64,000 nucleotides of DNA from Silurus meridionalis (GCF_014805685.1 NC_060909.1:9544792-9608791), one strand, 5' to 3'; counted from the stretch's first letter, positions 10,489-22,162 are shown. A program made the numbers and translations. The notes: generated by a model from the sequence alone, not told the origin.

Positions 10489-10578
<90 letters not shown>
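10485..10578. repeat. (TA)n microsatellite, right part
   Basis: More than 35 TA units with one TG interruption, continuing the tract on the left of the Tc1 element. Confidence 0.97.
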
Positions 10579-10583
<5 letters not shown>

Positions 10584-11559
10584 CCAGCACATGGATTTAA
10601 AAAAATCTTTTTTACTGCATATTAATTGTGAATTTACAAAAAAATATATATTTTAATGGTATGTGCAGAAACCAAACACTGTGCTTATTATCTGGTTCTG
10701 TGTGTGAATCTTGACAATATCATGCTGTGAAAAAGGAAAGAAGGCTTCAATAATTCATTACAGGAAAAAAATCCACACTGCATTTATTTTGTTGAAATGC
10801 TTTGGGTTAGCTTTTGAAAATTTGAGTTCCATGATTTCAGTTTTAGTTAGGTGTTTTTTAAAGGATTTTTTAAAATAATTGAATTCATTTCCCTGTATGA
10901 CTAATCTCCGGTGTTTGTGAAACATGACCTAACTGATAGCAGCGTTAATGATCACATCTAACACATTTCTCTTTGTATAATGCTACTGTCTAATGCACAC
11001 AGCAGATCAGATGGATGGAAATTCCTCTCTTCTGCAGAACCTCTACTGATGTTTGCATTAAAAAGGAGTGCTGCTTTGGCCCAGTTGCATTTTAATGGGA
11101 AAGACTTGGATGACAAATGTGCACCAGCCGTCTGAGAGCTCCGTTACTAATGCGATGCAAATAGAACAAAATAATGGCTTGTGAGAAAAGTCTGTTTATT
11201 ACACATACTGCATTGTGATTTCTACTTCAGTTTCTGTTGAGGATTGTAAACTGCTGCATCTCTGTGTGTTCGTTTCATTAAACATAATTTGTACTATGGA
11301 CAAACCTGGATAATTAAAGTTCTTGATTAGTTAAAGACTGCTTTAGGAGAATTACAGACTCAATTTTGCAGGCAGATTTTTTTTTTTACTGAACTGCAAA
11401 CGTATGCATTACAAATATTTTGGAATTTTAAAATTTGCATTGAATGACATTATAACCCAAACTCTAATATTCTTTATTAAAATGTTTAATTACAAATATT
11501 ATCTAACAGGTCTGCAAATATACCATTTCAATATATAAACCATAATTGCATACCTACAA
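10579..11559. promoter_or_regulatory. Candidate conserved non-coding block with octamer
   Basis: No gene. The part at 10890-11240 is repeat-free with balanced composition and contains a perfect POU octamer ATGCAAAT at 11155-11162 next to a TAATG core. The flanks are AT-rich. An enhancer role is inference from texture and motif. Confidence 0.3.
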
Positions 11560-11833
11560 TAGATACTGTATATCTTTTTTATTTCCTTATTTATTGCATT
11601 GCTTTATCCAATATGCACCTTTGCAGCATCCATTACTTGTGTTTTTCATTGCACTACTGTATATTCCAGCCATATTCATTCTGTATATACACTGATTCAT
11701 ACAGTATATACATCAGACATTCATATATGTAGATACGTAATGTTGAGATGTTATCTTCTTCATGTCTTATCGAATGTACTTTGCACAATTATACTACTGT
11801 ATATATTATACATACACAATATACATATACATA
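11560..11833. repeat. Degenerate LINE-tail-like sequence
   Basis: TTTATTGCATTGC, TTGCACCTTTGCAGC-like words and repeated CTGTATATAC segments resemble 3' untranslated tails of fish LINEs, rich in TTGCAC and TGTATAT. Decay is strong and ends are unclear. The ORF at 11599-11892 crosses it and is not a gene. Confidence 0.4.
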
Positions 11834-12300
11834 CATTTACATTTACATTTAGCAGACGCCCTTATCCAGAGCGACGTACAAACGTGCTTTGAGTCTCTAG
11901 TAATGAATAAACTGGTACACAAGATTACAAACTTAATATAAATATAACCCTTGAATTCTACAAGATTGGAAGTGCTAATTTAAGTATTTTAGGAAGAGGT
12001 AGGTCTTCAGTCGTCGCTTGAAGATAGTCAGGGACTCTGCTGTACGGACATCTAGGGGAAGTTCATTCCACCACCTCGGTGCCAGAACAGAGAAGAGCCT
12101 TGAACTGTACTTACCTCTCATTTTGAGAGAAGGAGGTACCAGTCGAACAGTACTGGAGGATCTCAGACAGTGTGGTGCAGTGCGAGATGTGATGAGGTCA
12201 CTGAGGTCACTGAGGTCACTTATTCATCCACTGTTGTAGAAATAAGATAATTGTAAGTCTCTTTGGATATGGGTGTCTGCTAAATGCTGTAAAATGTAAG
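11834..12300. mobile_element. Nonautonomous DNA element with imperfect TIRs
   Basis: The left end, with AGCAGACGCCCTTATCCAGA (11851-11870) then GCGACGTACAA, is inverted at the right end (12251-12300), which carries TTGTAAGTCTCTTTGGATAT and GTCTGCTAAATG. The arms are about 45 bp and imperfect. The interior contains a sequence (12005-12110) that I recall as a widespread fish interspersed repeat; the 73-residue ORF at 12018-12239 is a by-product. It encodes no transposase. The superfamily is not certain. Confidence 0.75.
12194..12220. repeat. 9-bp tandem repeat, three copies
   Basis: GAGGTCACT is repeated three times in a row inside the TIR element; the unit contains a TGA[GC]GTCA-like half-site. 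Confidence 0.95.
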
Positions 12301-14138
12301 ATATTCAACATGAATGAACGAGTCGCCAGTGCCAGTGCTGTGTCACAGTCATGGATAAATCTATAATGTTTTTCACCATGGAAAGTCTTCAAGATAAATA
12401 TTTAGCTTTTTACAGTTTGCTTGCACAAAAAGTTATGCATGTAACAACTTTTACAACAGCAGTTTTGCTTTAAACTCTTTACTACATGGATGAACAGCTT
12501 ATCTTTTATCCTGAATTATGTTGCCAATCCATATCTATTTAAGACCCAGCTAAAACATGTAAGAGAAGAAAATGTATAAAAAGAGAGAATGTTAGGACAT
12601 AGGGTATTAAAAGGGCATTGTTGCGTTTACAGTATATAACCTGACCTCTTACTGTTGAGGTCTCAAAGATGGAGAGAGCTGAAGAAAGTGAGTCAGCAGA
12701 ATTTCAGAGTTAGCATCATCTACTATTACTCAAACTCATGCTCAGTGTCAGCAGCATATAAACTCAATATACCGGTTTATACTTTCCTGCTTATTCCATT
12801 CTGCTTGCTATAAAGCTTGATTCCTTTGAGACTCTTCAAATATAATGGAATATGAAATGTGAATATGTTGACTATTTTCATGCTGCCATTTTGCAAAATT
12901 ATGCGATCTGTTTAGCACTCGAGGTTAATTGCCTTTCTTTCTTCGCAATGTTTGTATAAGACGCAGCTTAAAAGCGACACGTTTACAAATATAAATTCTA
13001 ATTTTCTCTCTAGAGAGGAGGGGGTATGGGTATGGGGGGAGGGGGTTACTGCAAGAGGCATGAAATTTATGCCTACAGTGTGTGTCGTGCAAGGTCAGTG
13101 GAGTACAGAAACAAATTAACCACACATCACTTCGGATTAGGCCAACATGACAGCACGAGTGGAAGAGTGTGTGCTTTAGAGAGGAGGCATGAATATTATA
13201 AGCGTGTGTGTGCTGGTGTTAAGGACGTTAGAATGTGCAAATGTGGTGGGGTTAATTTAGTGGTAGTGTGAGCCACTGAAGCTCCGCCCACAAATCATGG
13301 TGTGTGGTAACGTTTGTATAATTATTAGACAGATTTTGTCATCACAGATGGGACATATTAAAAAAAGACAGCAAAAAAAAGAAATGTGAACAAAACATGG
13401 GGTAGGCATAATACAGAACACACATTAGCACAGAACCTGTTAGATTTAGAGCCAATTATTTATTGAATATTTATTTTGTATATATTGATACAAATATTGA
13501 ATAGGGACAAGTGTAGCTAGCTTTGGTTGACTATACGCATCAGTATCTTGAATGTTGAAATCTGATTGGATCGTTTCCAGTTAAGTAATTTCTTGTCTTT
13601 TTAAATTTCTATATATGCTTTAAATTGAACTCAATTTGGTAAAGCTTTTTGGCAGACAACTTTACTGAAGCAACATTAAAAAGACATGACTCAGTATTGT
13701 TTTTGAGTGTAAATAACCCGAACGAGCTAGATTGTTACTTTAGTTGGCAACTTTAATTAGCAGCCCTTGAGCACTGAGCTATTACTGCAAGTGCTAACAT
13801 CAAAAACAGAAGAACTATTCAAGGATTTTCAAGGTCATGCACTGTGTCTAACCTCCTTGATTATTCAAAACTTCTTTCAGAGGTCAATTTTAGACAATAT
13901 GTTGAAGCTTTGCATCATTCTTTATTTCACATTATAAAATATAGCATGTTCACTTCCTGAAATAAAATTAGCATTTTATTCCATCAACGGTAAATCCACA
14001 AACTATCCAAAATGTGTGATATAGAGAAGTATTTTCTTTTGTTCAATCAAGTTAAATCTATAACACTGCTCATCCATTTTGCTTTAAAACAGTAAATACA
14101 AGCTCAACTCAGTCATAGAATGTTAGCTTGCTAACAAA
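12301..14138. other. Unique non-coding DNA
   Basis: No gene. A G-rich patch lies at 13018-13049. The ORFs at 12925-13271 on both strands surround this patch and lack domain features. An A-rich patch lies at 13360-13385. Confidence 0.4.
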
Positions 14139-14206
14139 CAGGGTTTCTGCAAGTCAAATTAAAGACTTAAATGTCATTCTAAATGGTCTTAAAGACCTAA
14201 ATAACA
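14139..14206. mobile_element. Single-ended hAT-like repeat scrap
   Basis: CAGGGTTTCTGCAAG at 14139-14153, followed by repeated AAGACTTAAATG and CTTAAAGACCTAAAT segments, resembles the end of a common fish repeat whose terminus reads CAGGGTTTCTGCAGG. No partner end was found. Tentative. Confidence 0.4.
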
Positions 14207-16983
14207 ACTTGAAACACACACACACATGCACACACTTACACATTGTTAGCAGCTGACCTTAAGCAAGCCCACATTTTTTTTTTCAAGCCATGTATTGCTA
14301 AACGTGCACTTCCCCTGACCAAAATAATAGTCCTGACCATTGTACATTTCCACCCTGACCAAAATACATTTTCATGGAAGAACTAATCCCTGCCCCCATT
14401 TTGTAGCTCAAATGTCAAAATTCAAAGTCCAGACTTCCCACTTCCAAACTAAACCAAATGTAGCTTTCTGTTTTGCTTGATTATGCCTAGTCATTCATTT
14501 AGCCGAACCTAGGCTAACTTTCCTTTTGATACACTAGGTTTCTTTCTTTGTTGTTTGGATATTTAATTTATTATGCTAACTGATTCATGCTCATTTTAGC
14601 TAATATAGGATTATTTAACCCTTCACCATTTTTTCCCTGATTTTCTAAGTCACTTAATACAATATAAATCAACTCCACATGATTTAATTAGAACAAATTG
14701 TTTTTATTATAGTACTTTAAATTGAAGTTGGACAAAACAAGGAAGCTAACCCTAATGCCATAAATTATTTACACCACATTTTAACCAAAAGATAAATGAC
14801 TAGTAGCTGTTTTAGTGAGGTCTATATAGGCACAGTCTTCACTCAACCCTACATGGAGATACATTTCAATAATATAACTGCCAGAAAACTATATATTGAA
14901 ATATCCTATACTATTTTAAATTTACTTATATAATTTATGAATGACTCATACTAATATCAGGTGTAATTTTTCTGTTAATGGAGGTTGTGCATTTATTATT
15001 AGTTGCTGACTATATATAAATTGCTAAATAGTTTTTCTCATGAGTTTGCTTTAACCAAAAATGTAATAAAAACGCTTTCAACTGCTCTTTAGACAACCGT
15101 CTGTGTTTCATGGTAGTGTGATAACCCTTGACCAAGCATTTTCTACAATGACCTTTCTCTTATGCACTCGCTCAGTTTAAATGATTTCATAATTAGCTGC
15201 TGAGTTGAATCAGGTGTTGCAGATTAGCAAAGAAAGGCTTAGAAATTGCAGCTATGGTGGCAGTTTTTTGCTGATGCCCTGTGAATGAGTGAGCTGCTCA
15301 CTGTACATTATTAAGAGCGCTGCATTTGAGGGTTTGATTTGTTTATTTCTAAAGTCAGTTCTCATTATATAGCTTTAAACTTCCGAAGTCTATCTTGAGC
15401 TAATATGTTGGGAATTATTTTCGGTTTTAGTGGTTGTTTGTGAATGATATTAAAAAAATTATGTATACTGGAAACAAAGAAATGCCGCTTTTCTGTTGCA
15501 AAACAGAACATTCTGAACTTCATATGCACCTGAGTGAGGAAACAAACCAACAGGCTTATATTACCTTCCTTTTATTTTAAGTTAATTAGACCAGATGTCT
15601 TTCTCTAGCCAAGCAAATATTAAGCTTATAAATAGTCATGATAATAAATCATTGCTGGAAAATTAGCAAGAATTGAAATTTGCTGTATTGCCCTATTTCA
15701 GAAACTAGCATAAAAAATAAATATATCCTTTTGGAGAGAATAAACAGTGATTATGTGGTTCCTGATACAGCCTGTCAAGAGTCTAATAAATCATTAATAA
15801 AACCATGATTGATAATTGAGCAGTTGTCAAATTCATGCACATTTTCTTTTCACAAGTCTTTTAAAAGGCCCAGTTTGTATGTTTGTCAAACAGTGTAGTT
15901 GAATGACACGTGATTGGAGGATTAAAATAGTATTTGATGATTATATCGACAGTAATCTTTGTAATCGTAACAGTAATCTTTTGTATTTGGATCCAACAAG
16001 GATCAAGGTCAAGTATTGTTTTTCCTGTTTGGAAAAATATTCAAGGTTGTTTCAGACACCCATAAGTGACTAGAAGGAATAAAGTTGGATTGGGTAGAAC
16101 CCACAGAGGTAGAAATTCCAGTACTTTTAGCATGATGTGCAATTTCTGACCTGTTCTCTTCTAACTCGCACAGTTAGTATCTCTTACATAATTCATAACT
16201 GACAATATAAAGAATATATTTTAAGACACCACTGTGTGTTTGTACATTATTCAGATAAAGAAATTATCAAGAAAACCAGAAACATTGACACTACTTTTTC
16301 ACAACAGATCCACACAATGTTTTCTCTGTAGGATACATAGGATTAAAAAAAAAACAAAAAACGGATGTCTATAAAACTTATTTTTTATACACTGTTGGGG
16401 TTAAACCATGAACATACATTAATGTGTAAAATGTGTACAATGTTACAGAACGGAAAGCTATATTTTTATTCTTATTTTTATTATATATAATGCATGACTG
16501 CTTCTAAACATGCTATGTTCATTAATTCCTGTGTTTCTGTGTTTAAGATGAATCACTGATCCTGAACGCTTTAATGAAAACACATCATGAATATGGTTGC
16601 TCATCTCCTCTGCTTTTAGAAAAAAAATAAATGAAAAATGTGTTTACATTTAAATATTTGCCACATGTTTAGAACTTCTGCTATGTGCTTGTTGGTCTGC
16701 CTTTTAATTTTCATTTTCCTCTGAGATGTTTGTGGTTTTGTATCATATCACTGGTGCCAATACAATAGAGAGAGATAGAAGGTGGAAAAAGTAAACAATT
16801 CCAAATCTGAGATAAGGGTCAGCTTTTGCTAATTGATCATAAAATTATTTTTCATTTAACATTTTTCAGTGCTGTTTAACTCCATGTGACTACAATCGTC
16901 ATGAATAGTTTTACACACTAGTCATCAGTTGAACAGTTAAGAATGGCTGTTTGGTGAGTATGTGTTGCCTTTAGAATATAATT
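14207..16983. other. Unique non-coding DNA
   Basis: No gene. A short (CA)n lies at 14216-14237 and a T run near 14274. The block 15130-15300 is balanced and repeat-free, with CATAATTAGC and TGATTTCATAATTA-type homeodomain cores, and could be conserved. The remainder is AT-rich. Confidence 0.35.
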
Positions 16984-17160
16984 CCTGTCAAGGTTTTTTC
17001 CTCATGCAATATCAGGAAGTTTTTCCTTGCTACTTTTGCCACTGCCTTGCTCATTAGGGATAAAAGTATTATTTAAAAATGTAACCTATTTATTTGTGTA
17101 AAGCTGCTTTGGGACAATATCCAAAAACAATTTACAAGAAAATTTAATTGATTCGAATAG
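16984..17160 (+). repeat. Fish LINE/SINE 3'-tail relic
   Basis: The words CAAGGTTTTTTCCTCATG, GGAAGTTTTTCCTTGC, TTGCTCATTAGGGATAAA and AAAGCTGCTTTGGGACAA, then an AATTTAATTGATT end, match in order a 3' tail that I recall as very common in otophysan fish repeats. It is truncated and decayed. This family is one reason for suspecting a catfish-like source. Confidence 0.6.
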
Positions 17161-17301
17161 AACATGTAATGGAATGTACTGCAGGTATAGGCACATTACA
17201 GGTTAATGCACCCCTATAGAGGTTTATTTGGAATTATGGAGGACATCAAGGTGTCTATGGAGTCTATAGATATTAACATACCGCAAAACCTTTACAATAT
17301 G

Positions 17302-17307
<6 letters not shown>

Positions 17308-17343
<36 letters not shown>
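17308..17343. repeat. (CT)n microsatellite
   Basis: About 16 CT units with one T interruption near the right end. The flanks up to 17663 are unique, with a short (AC)n at 17478-17491. Confidence 0.97.
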
Positions 17344-17346
<3 letters not shown>

Positions 17347-17659
17347 ACTTACACACACGCTCACAATGGCATCTTTGCACGGATTTAATGGTCTCGTGAA
17401 CATTGGCTGAGGTCATGTGCAGGTCAGAGCCAATTTATCTCAGCAAGATGCTGAGAAGATAAGTGGACATACGTGAACACACACACACACAAACTAGATG
17501 ATTATACTGCTTTAACCCTTCCAGCTTTCACTCTTTCTTTTTAATGAATGTGTCTGTTTTGCTTTCTCTTTTTGTTCAGTGCTTTAAGTTGCAGAGGCTC
17601 TTGTTTTACCTCTGCTCACCACGTTCTGATAAGAAACTATTTCAGACACACTTCTCATA

Positions 17660-17663
<4 letters not shown>

Positions 17664-17719
<56 letters not shown>
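17664..17719. repeat. (TG)n microsatellite
   Basis: About 28 pure TG units. The ORFs at 17548-17904 and 17584-17766 are translations of this repeat. Confidence 0.98.
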
Positions 17720-17721
<2 letters not shown>

Positions 17722-18065
17722 AGCACACATGCATTTCTTTCCTCTTGCTCTCCATTTCTCTCTCACTTACTCCATCTCCCCAGACTTCCTTTTAAACCAC
17801 AGAAGAACACAATCCACATGGGAATAACAACATACTGGCTAAATGACTGTGAAGTCACTTTTATAAAGTTGTTTCTTTCAGCAGAAGTAGCTTTGATCAC
17901 ATAAATTAGTATGTGTGGGGTTTTGTTTTACTCCTTTTGCTACAGTTTGCTGTATCTGTGTTCAGCCTGTTAGTGTTACTGTGCTTTTCATAATCAGCTT
18001 CCCTTTTTTTTCTCTTTGTAAACTGTTTGCCAAATATATTTTCAAAAGTATAATCCTACATAATG

Positions 18066-18372
18066 TAGTGGCACCGTGGATGGATTAGTCACTGCACAGA
18101 TCTGGGGACACTGGTTCAGTCTTGAGCAAAAGGGTGGTGGTGTGTGTTTTGCACATTCATCAAATGTCCATCTGGATTTCCTATGAGATCTCCTGTAGGT
18201 TTTATCCTACTTCTAAAAGAAACATGCCAATAGGTGGCATAGCTATTCCAATTCGAAAATTCAATTGCTTCCTAGATCTGAATGAACATATGAATGCTTG
18301 ATTACGACATGCCAATTGTGGACTGGCAGACAAACAGAGTCCACAATGTTTTTCTGAATGCATGATAAAGTG
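18066..18372 (+). repeat. tRNA-derived SINE relic
   Basis: A tRNA-like head begins GTGGCACCGTGGATGGATTAG (an A-box-like segment) with a B-box-like GGTTCAGTC at 18113-18121. The body continues with CACATTCATCAAATGTCCAT, GGATTTCCTATGAGATC, AAACATGCCAATAGGTGGC and GAATGAACATATGAATG. In order these match the body of a common fish SINE (TGCATGTTCTCC, GGGTTTCCTCC, AACATGC..GGTGGATT, GTGTGAATG). Heavily mutated and transcriptionally dead. Confidence 0.65.
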
Positions 18373-18859
18373 AGTAAGTATAGTATTGAGTGCAAAATCA
18401 GAACAGCATAATGGATAAATAATGTCAAGTGTGAAAGCAGCCTCTATATTTCTACATTACTGTAGGATTTCATGTTCTAGCTAAATTCCAAGCATATAAT
18501 ACTGCAAAGCGAAAAACAAAACATCACTGAGGTGGTCTGCACATTTTGCTTAAAGAGTAAAAATAAAGAAATCCTGGAATTTTAACATTTGTGAAACAGT
18601 CTAAAAATTTAAAAAGAGATTTTAGCAATAAATATTCTCAAGTTATTTTCTGATAGTGGACCAATCTTAATTTATCTTAATGCATAATCATTTAAATATT
18701 TGCTTGGCTTAGTTAATAGTGAATCTTGGGTACATGGAAAAATGTTGTACTTAATTATATTAACTAGCTAGCTAGCCAGCAAAGTAACAATGTTTTGTTA
18801 GATCTTCTTTCATTAGGGAGACATGTAAAACAAAAAAATGAATATTTATGGAACAATAA
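18373..18859. other. Unique non-coding DNA
   Basis: No gene or repeat, apart from a CTAGCTAGCTAGC run at 18763-18776 just upstream of the DIRS element. Confidence 0.4.
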
Positions 18860-18985
18860 GTTTCCTTTCAGGAACTCAAGCTGTGTCAACATTGCTTTGA
18901 AAACATTTCTGCGCTCTGAATCACATGTGCAATCGGTCCAACAGAAAAGCGCAACGTTACTGGCAGGGTGATGTCACGACCAGGA
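18860..18985 (+). repeat. DIRS left inverted terminal repeat
   Basis: The outermost 32 bases, containing CCTTTCAGGAACTCAAGC, are the reverse complement of 22163-22194 with one mismatch. The inner part, including CTCTGAATCACAT and AATCGGTCCAAC (18914-18942), is the imperfect reverse complement of the right terminal repeat at 22337-22388. Confidence 0.92.
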
Positions 18986-18988
18986 AGC

Positions 18989-18997
18989 TATAAAAAG
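18989..18997 (+). promoter_or_regulatory. TATA box of the DIRS element
   Basis: TATAAAAAG immediately downstream of the left terminal repeat and upstream of the gag remnant. Placement fits the promoter of a full-length DIRS transcript. A start site near 19020-19030 is inference. Confidence 0.55.
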
Positions 18998-19189
18998 CAC
19001 ATGCCATTGGGACAGCACTAGCTTCTGTTTGTTCAGGAAGCGCTCTGTTTGTTTTTGCCATAGGTGTGTATTAGTAAGTAGCTAACAAAATAAAATAAAA
19101 TAATAAATCGGAATTCAATTGGAAAGGGAATATAAAGGCAAGCATTCTTTCAAGCCTTTCAGGCCCTCTTTGTTCCTCCTTGCTCCTCT

Positions 19190-19700
19190 ATTCTGGGGGG
19201 GTGGGTGGTTACACACCGCTTGTGTGTAGCTTGCTTAGAGGTGAAGCATGCTCGGTCGGCTCTTGAGGGAGCGTTGCTAGCATTTATCCATGCGGACACT
19301 CTGCTCCAGGAGAGTGCTCTTTGAGGAGGGTTCTGGCCCCATGTCTTGGGGCTCGCAATTGGATCTTTCTCACAGGGTTTAGAAGCATGCCTTTTGCCGG
19401 TTTATTTCCCCTGTGCAGAAAGCACAGCGCTCCAACATTCATCCTACAAGGAGGAGGAGGGTATGGACATCAGCAATACCATAGAGGATACACTCCCCAC
19501 AGCCAGTTCAGTTTTAGGATGTGTTGGAGGTAGTGAGTTGGGCTGTAGCCAAGCTGGATATAGCCACTGTAAGAGCCTGACAAGGAACTGCCTACTGGCA
19601 GTGATGGGGTTAAAAAGCTTCATTGAGCAACAGACCTGGCTCTCAGGGCAATAAAGAGACCGCTAGGGCCATTGGCCGGTTAATGTTTGCCCTAGTCTCT
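19190..19700 (+). pseudogene. DIRS gag remnant
   Basis: One frame (19238-19324) reads EVKHARSALEGA, matching the segment just after the Cys-x-x-Cys-Leu-Gly motif of fish DIRS gag proteins (CLG-VEHA-x-x-AL-x-GA). The partner cysteines around it are lost to mutation. Shifted frames continue to 19654 without clear conserved motifs. Gag would package the element RNA; this copy encodes none. Confidence 0.55.
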
Positions 19701-19896
19701 CTGGGCACAGCCCCAACTCTAGCCCAGCACTAGTGCTTGGCATCATGAATTCAGAGTTTTGCCACTTGTGCTCCCCCAGAAACTACAGATGAAGCCCAAG
19801 GAGCTGACGGATCTGAGGACTGTCATCTTCAATACAAGGGCTTCGGCCAAAAGATCCTGACAGCCAGGAGTTTTTTGGGGTCTCCACCTGGGGGGG

Positions 19897-20175
19897 GTGA
19901 GCATATGGTGCCCGCCCCTCCACGGCACCCTCAGGGAATCAGGTCTATATGCAAACCAGAGGTTTCCCTTAAGAGACTATTTGGCAGCCTGGAAATGCCT
20001 ACCGGACGTGTCTAAGTGGGTCCTGCGCACTGTAGAGAGAAGCCATACAATTCAGTTTGGGTTTAGTTCACCTCGGTTCATTGTTGTGTGTCCCACTCTA
20101 ATGGGACCCGAGAAGGCTCTGGTTATGTAAGTAGAACCTCTTTTTCCATCAAGGTGGTCCCTTGAACATGAGTCG
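19897..20175 (+). pseudogene. DIRS reverse transcriptase, N-terminal part
   Basis: Residues from this 77-codon reading include DYLAAWKCLPDVSKWV, then TIQFGFSSPRFIVVCPT and GPEKALVM. This is the characteristic LAAW-x-x-LP...W-x-x-x-T...IQF-x-x-x-PRF series that precedes the reverse transcriptase fingers in fish DIRS elements. After a TAA at 20128 a shifted frame gives IKVVP (20161-20175), the end of the first conserved stretch. The palm, including the YIDD-type catalytic motif, should follow and is absent. Confidence 0.85.
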
Positions 20176-20920
20176 AGTCTATCCTCACGGCCATCAATAA
20201 AATGAGAAATGGCCAGCTACTCACTGTAAAGGAGTTTCAAAGACTGCTGGGTTTGATGGCAGCTGCATCCAATGTGGTGTCACTCCTTTACATGTGACCC
20301 CTACAGTGGTGGTTTAGGGACAGAGGGTTCTCCCAAAAGGTCACATGGCGAGCCTCACGGGCCTTAAACATGTGGAGAGGTCCCCTGTTTGTGTTACAGG
20401 GCCCTGTGTTGTAAGCTCCTTGTCATCGTGTAACGTTAACAACAGATGGATAGGTTGGGGGCAGTCCTGAGTGTCAGGACCCATGGAAAGGACCCCTTTT
20501 CTAGTGGCACATCAACTGCCTTAAGATGTTGGCTGTGCCTCTAGCATTGAAGCATTTCTGCTCAGACCTAAGGGGCCATCACTTGCTAATCCATACAGAC
20601 AACACATTGGTGGTGTTCTACATCAACCACTAGGGGGTCTGTGCTCTCGCCTCCATTACAAGCTAGCATGAAAGACCCTCCTGTGGGCCCAAGGGAAGCT
20701 ACTCTACTGAGAGCACTATACATCCTGGGGCAGTTGAATCAAGAAACAGACACCTTTTTAAGGCAAGGGCTTAGGACCGGGGAATGGAGGCTCCACTCTG
20801 ATCAAATATAAAGAACATTTTACAGAGTACTAGTGGACCAGTTTGTGACTCAAGGGACGTCTCACTGTCCCCTATGGTTCTCCCTTACTAAACCATTCCC
20901 TCTTAAGCTGTACACAATGG
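20176..20920 (+). pseudogene. DIRS late reverse transcriptase and RNase H remnant
   Basis: The sequence resumes at VESILTAINKMRNGQLL, then TVKEFQRLLGLMAAASNVV, a region normally about 200 or more residues downstream of the previous block, which shows an internal deletion at about 20175-20185. PLQWWFRDRGFS and SRALNMWRGPLF follow. RNase H is marked by LTTDG (first catalytic Asp), WHINCLKMLAV (catalytic Glu position altered to Lys) and IHTDNTLVVFYINH (second Asp). Several in-frame stops interrupt it. Confidence 0.85.
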
Positions 20921-20924
20921 TATA

Positions 20925-21140
20925 GGCGTGTACGCTTTTTCCCCTGTAGCGCTGCTCCCGGGAGTTCTGGAGAGAGTTCGCTGGGATGGAGTCTATCTCC
21001 TCCTGGTAGCCCTGTGTTGGCCAGGCTGGCCATGGTTCACTGACCTGGTACACCTTCTCGAATACCCTTCCTGCTTCACCACCGCCCTGAGCTGTGGAGG
21101 CTGTGGCCACTGATCTCTTAGGCGAGGTCGTAGAGACCAT
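20925..21140 (+). pseudogene. DIRS connecting region
   Basis: A 62-codon open stretch reads VYAFSPVALLPGVLERVR, then LLLVALCWPGWPWFTDL. Fish DIRS elements keep YAFPP-x-ALLP and LLVAP-x-WP-x-x-x-WF between RNase H and recombinase. The methyltransferase-like region described in some DIRS elements is not visible and is either absent or too degraded. Confidence 0.75.
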
Positions 21141-21169
21141 TCTTTAATCAAGAGCTCCGCACAAGGAGG

Positions 21170-22122
21170 TTGTATGCCACAAAGTGGCGCCTGTTCACTA
21201 CATGGTGTGTAGGTCACCACGAAGAAAAACTTAACTGCCGAGTTGGCCCAGTGCTGGAATTTCTTCAAGAACAGTTTGCCAAAGAGTTGTCTCCTTCCAC
21301 CCTAAAGCTATACGTGTCCGCTATTGCAGCTTGTCATGTGCCAATTGCCGATCAGTTGCTAGCGATAAACTTTTTAGTGACACGTTTCCTCTGCTGTACC
21401 CTCAGGTGCGACCCAGAGTGCCTGTATGGGACCTGGCCGTTGTTCTGCAAGCCATGTCTAAGCCTCTGTTGGAGACCTCCCTGTCTTAAGTCTTAAGTGC
21501 GCTTGGGATTTTTCACAGTCAATATGTTTTTCTACTGGCCATATCATCTCTAAAGAGGTTTGGGAACCCTTATGCTCTTTTCATGAGCCATTCCTGAATG
21601 GAGATCACCCCAGGCATGGCCAGTGCCTTCTTCTACCCCATACCGGGGTATGTCCCCAAGGTGTCCTTAACTGTCCCATGACCAATCATGCTCCAGGCAT
21701 TCTATCCTCCTCCTTTTCAGGCCCCAGAACAGGAGAAGCTTAAACAGGCATGCCCGGTGCAAGCACTAGACACATACGTTCACAGAACTGGCATCTGGAG
21801 AAAGTCGGACCAGCTCTTTATCTGCTATGGTCTGTATAAAAAGGGTTTTCCTGCCAATAAGCAGACCCTCAATAGGTGGATTGTGGATGTTATTTACTCC
21901 CCTTATGAGTCCTTTGGTCTCTCCGCTCCTTTCGGGGTCAGAGCTCACTCAACCTGGTGTGTGGCAGACTCTAAGTCCTTGTCCTCGGGGATATCTCTCC
22001 AGGACATTTGCAAAGCTGTGTGCTGGTTCACCCCGCTGACCTTCGTCAGGTTCTACAGCTTTGACCTAAGTGCCACTCCTGGCCCCTTAGTCCTTCGACC
22101 TAGCTGTGCCCATCCACACTAG
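21170..22122 (+). pseudogene. DIRS tyrosine recombinase, broken
   Basis: Frame 1 (21170-21496) holds the SAM-like core-binding domain: VLEFLQEQFAKELSPSTLKL, then VSAIAACH and LVTRF. A shifted stretch (21404-21490) reads VPVWDLAVVLQAM. Next comes FLLAISSLKRFGNPYAL (21529-21570), with the first catalytic Arg (codon 21556-21558) kept but the following Asp changed to Asn. The last frame (21688-22122, 144 codons) reads LQAFYPPPFQ, ALDTYVHRTG, RAHSTW (His at 21946-21948, where the family has H-S-T-R) and FVRFYSFDL with the nucleophilic Tyr at 22054-22056. The second catalytic Arg is replaced by Trp. The intact enzyme would integrate a circular cDNA. Confidence 0.9.
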
Positions 22123-22162
22123 GCAGGGATTGGTCAGTCTGGTGGTATTCACTCGCTGCGTT

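Noticed and set aside
10399..10656. ORFs rich in Ile-Tyr on both strands
   Set aside because: Direct translation of the (TA)n microsatellite.
20625..20645. CTCF-like CACTAGGGGGTC near 20634
   Set aside because: It falls inside DIRS RNase H coding sequence (the YINHQGG-type segment) and is explained by that.
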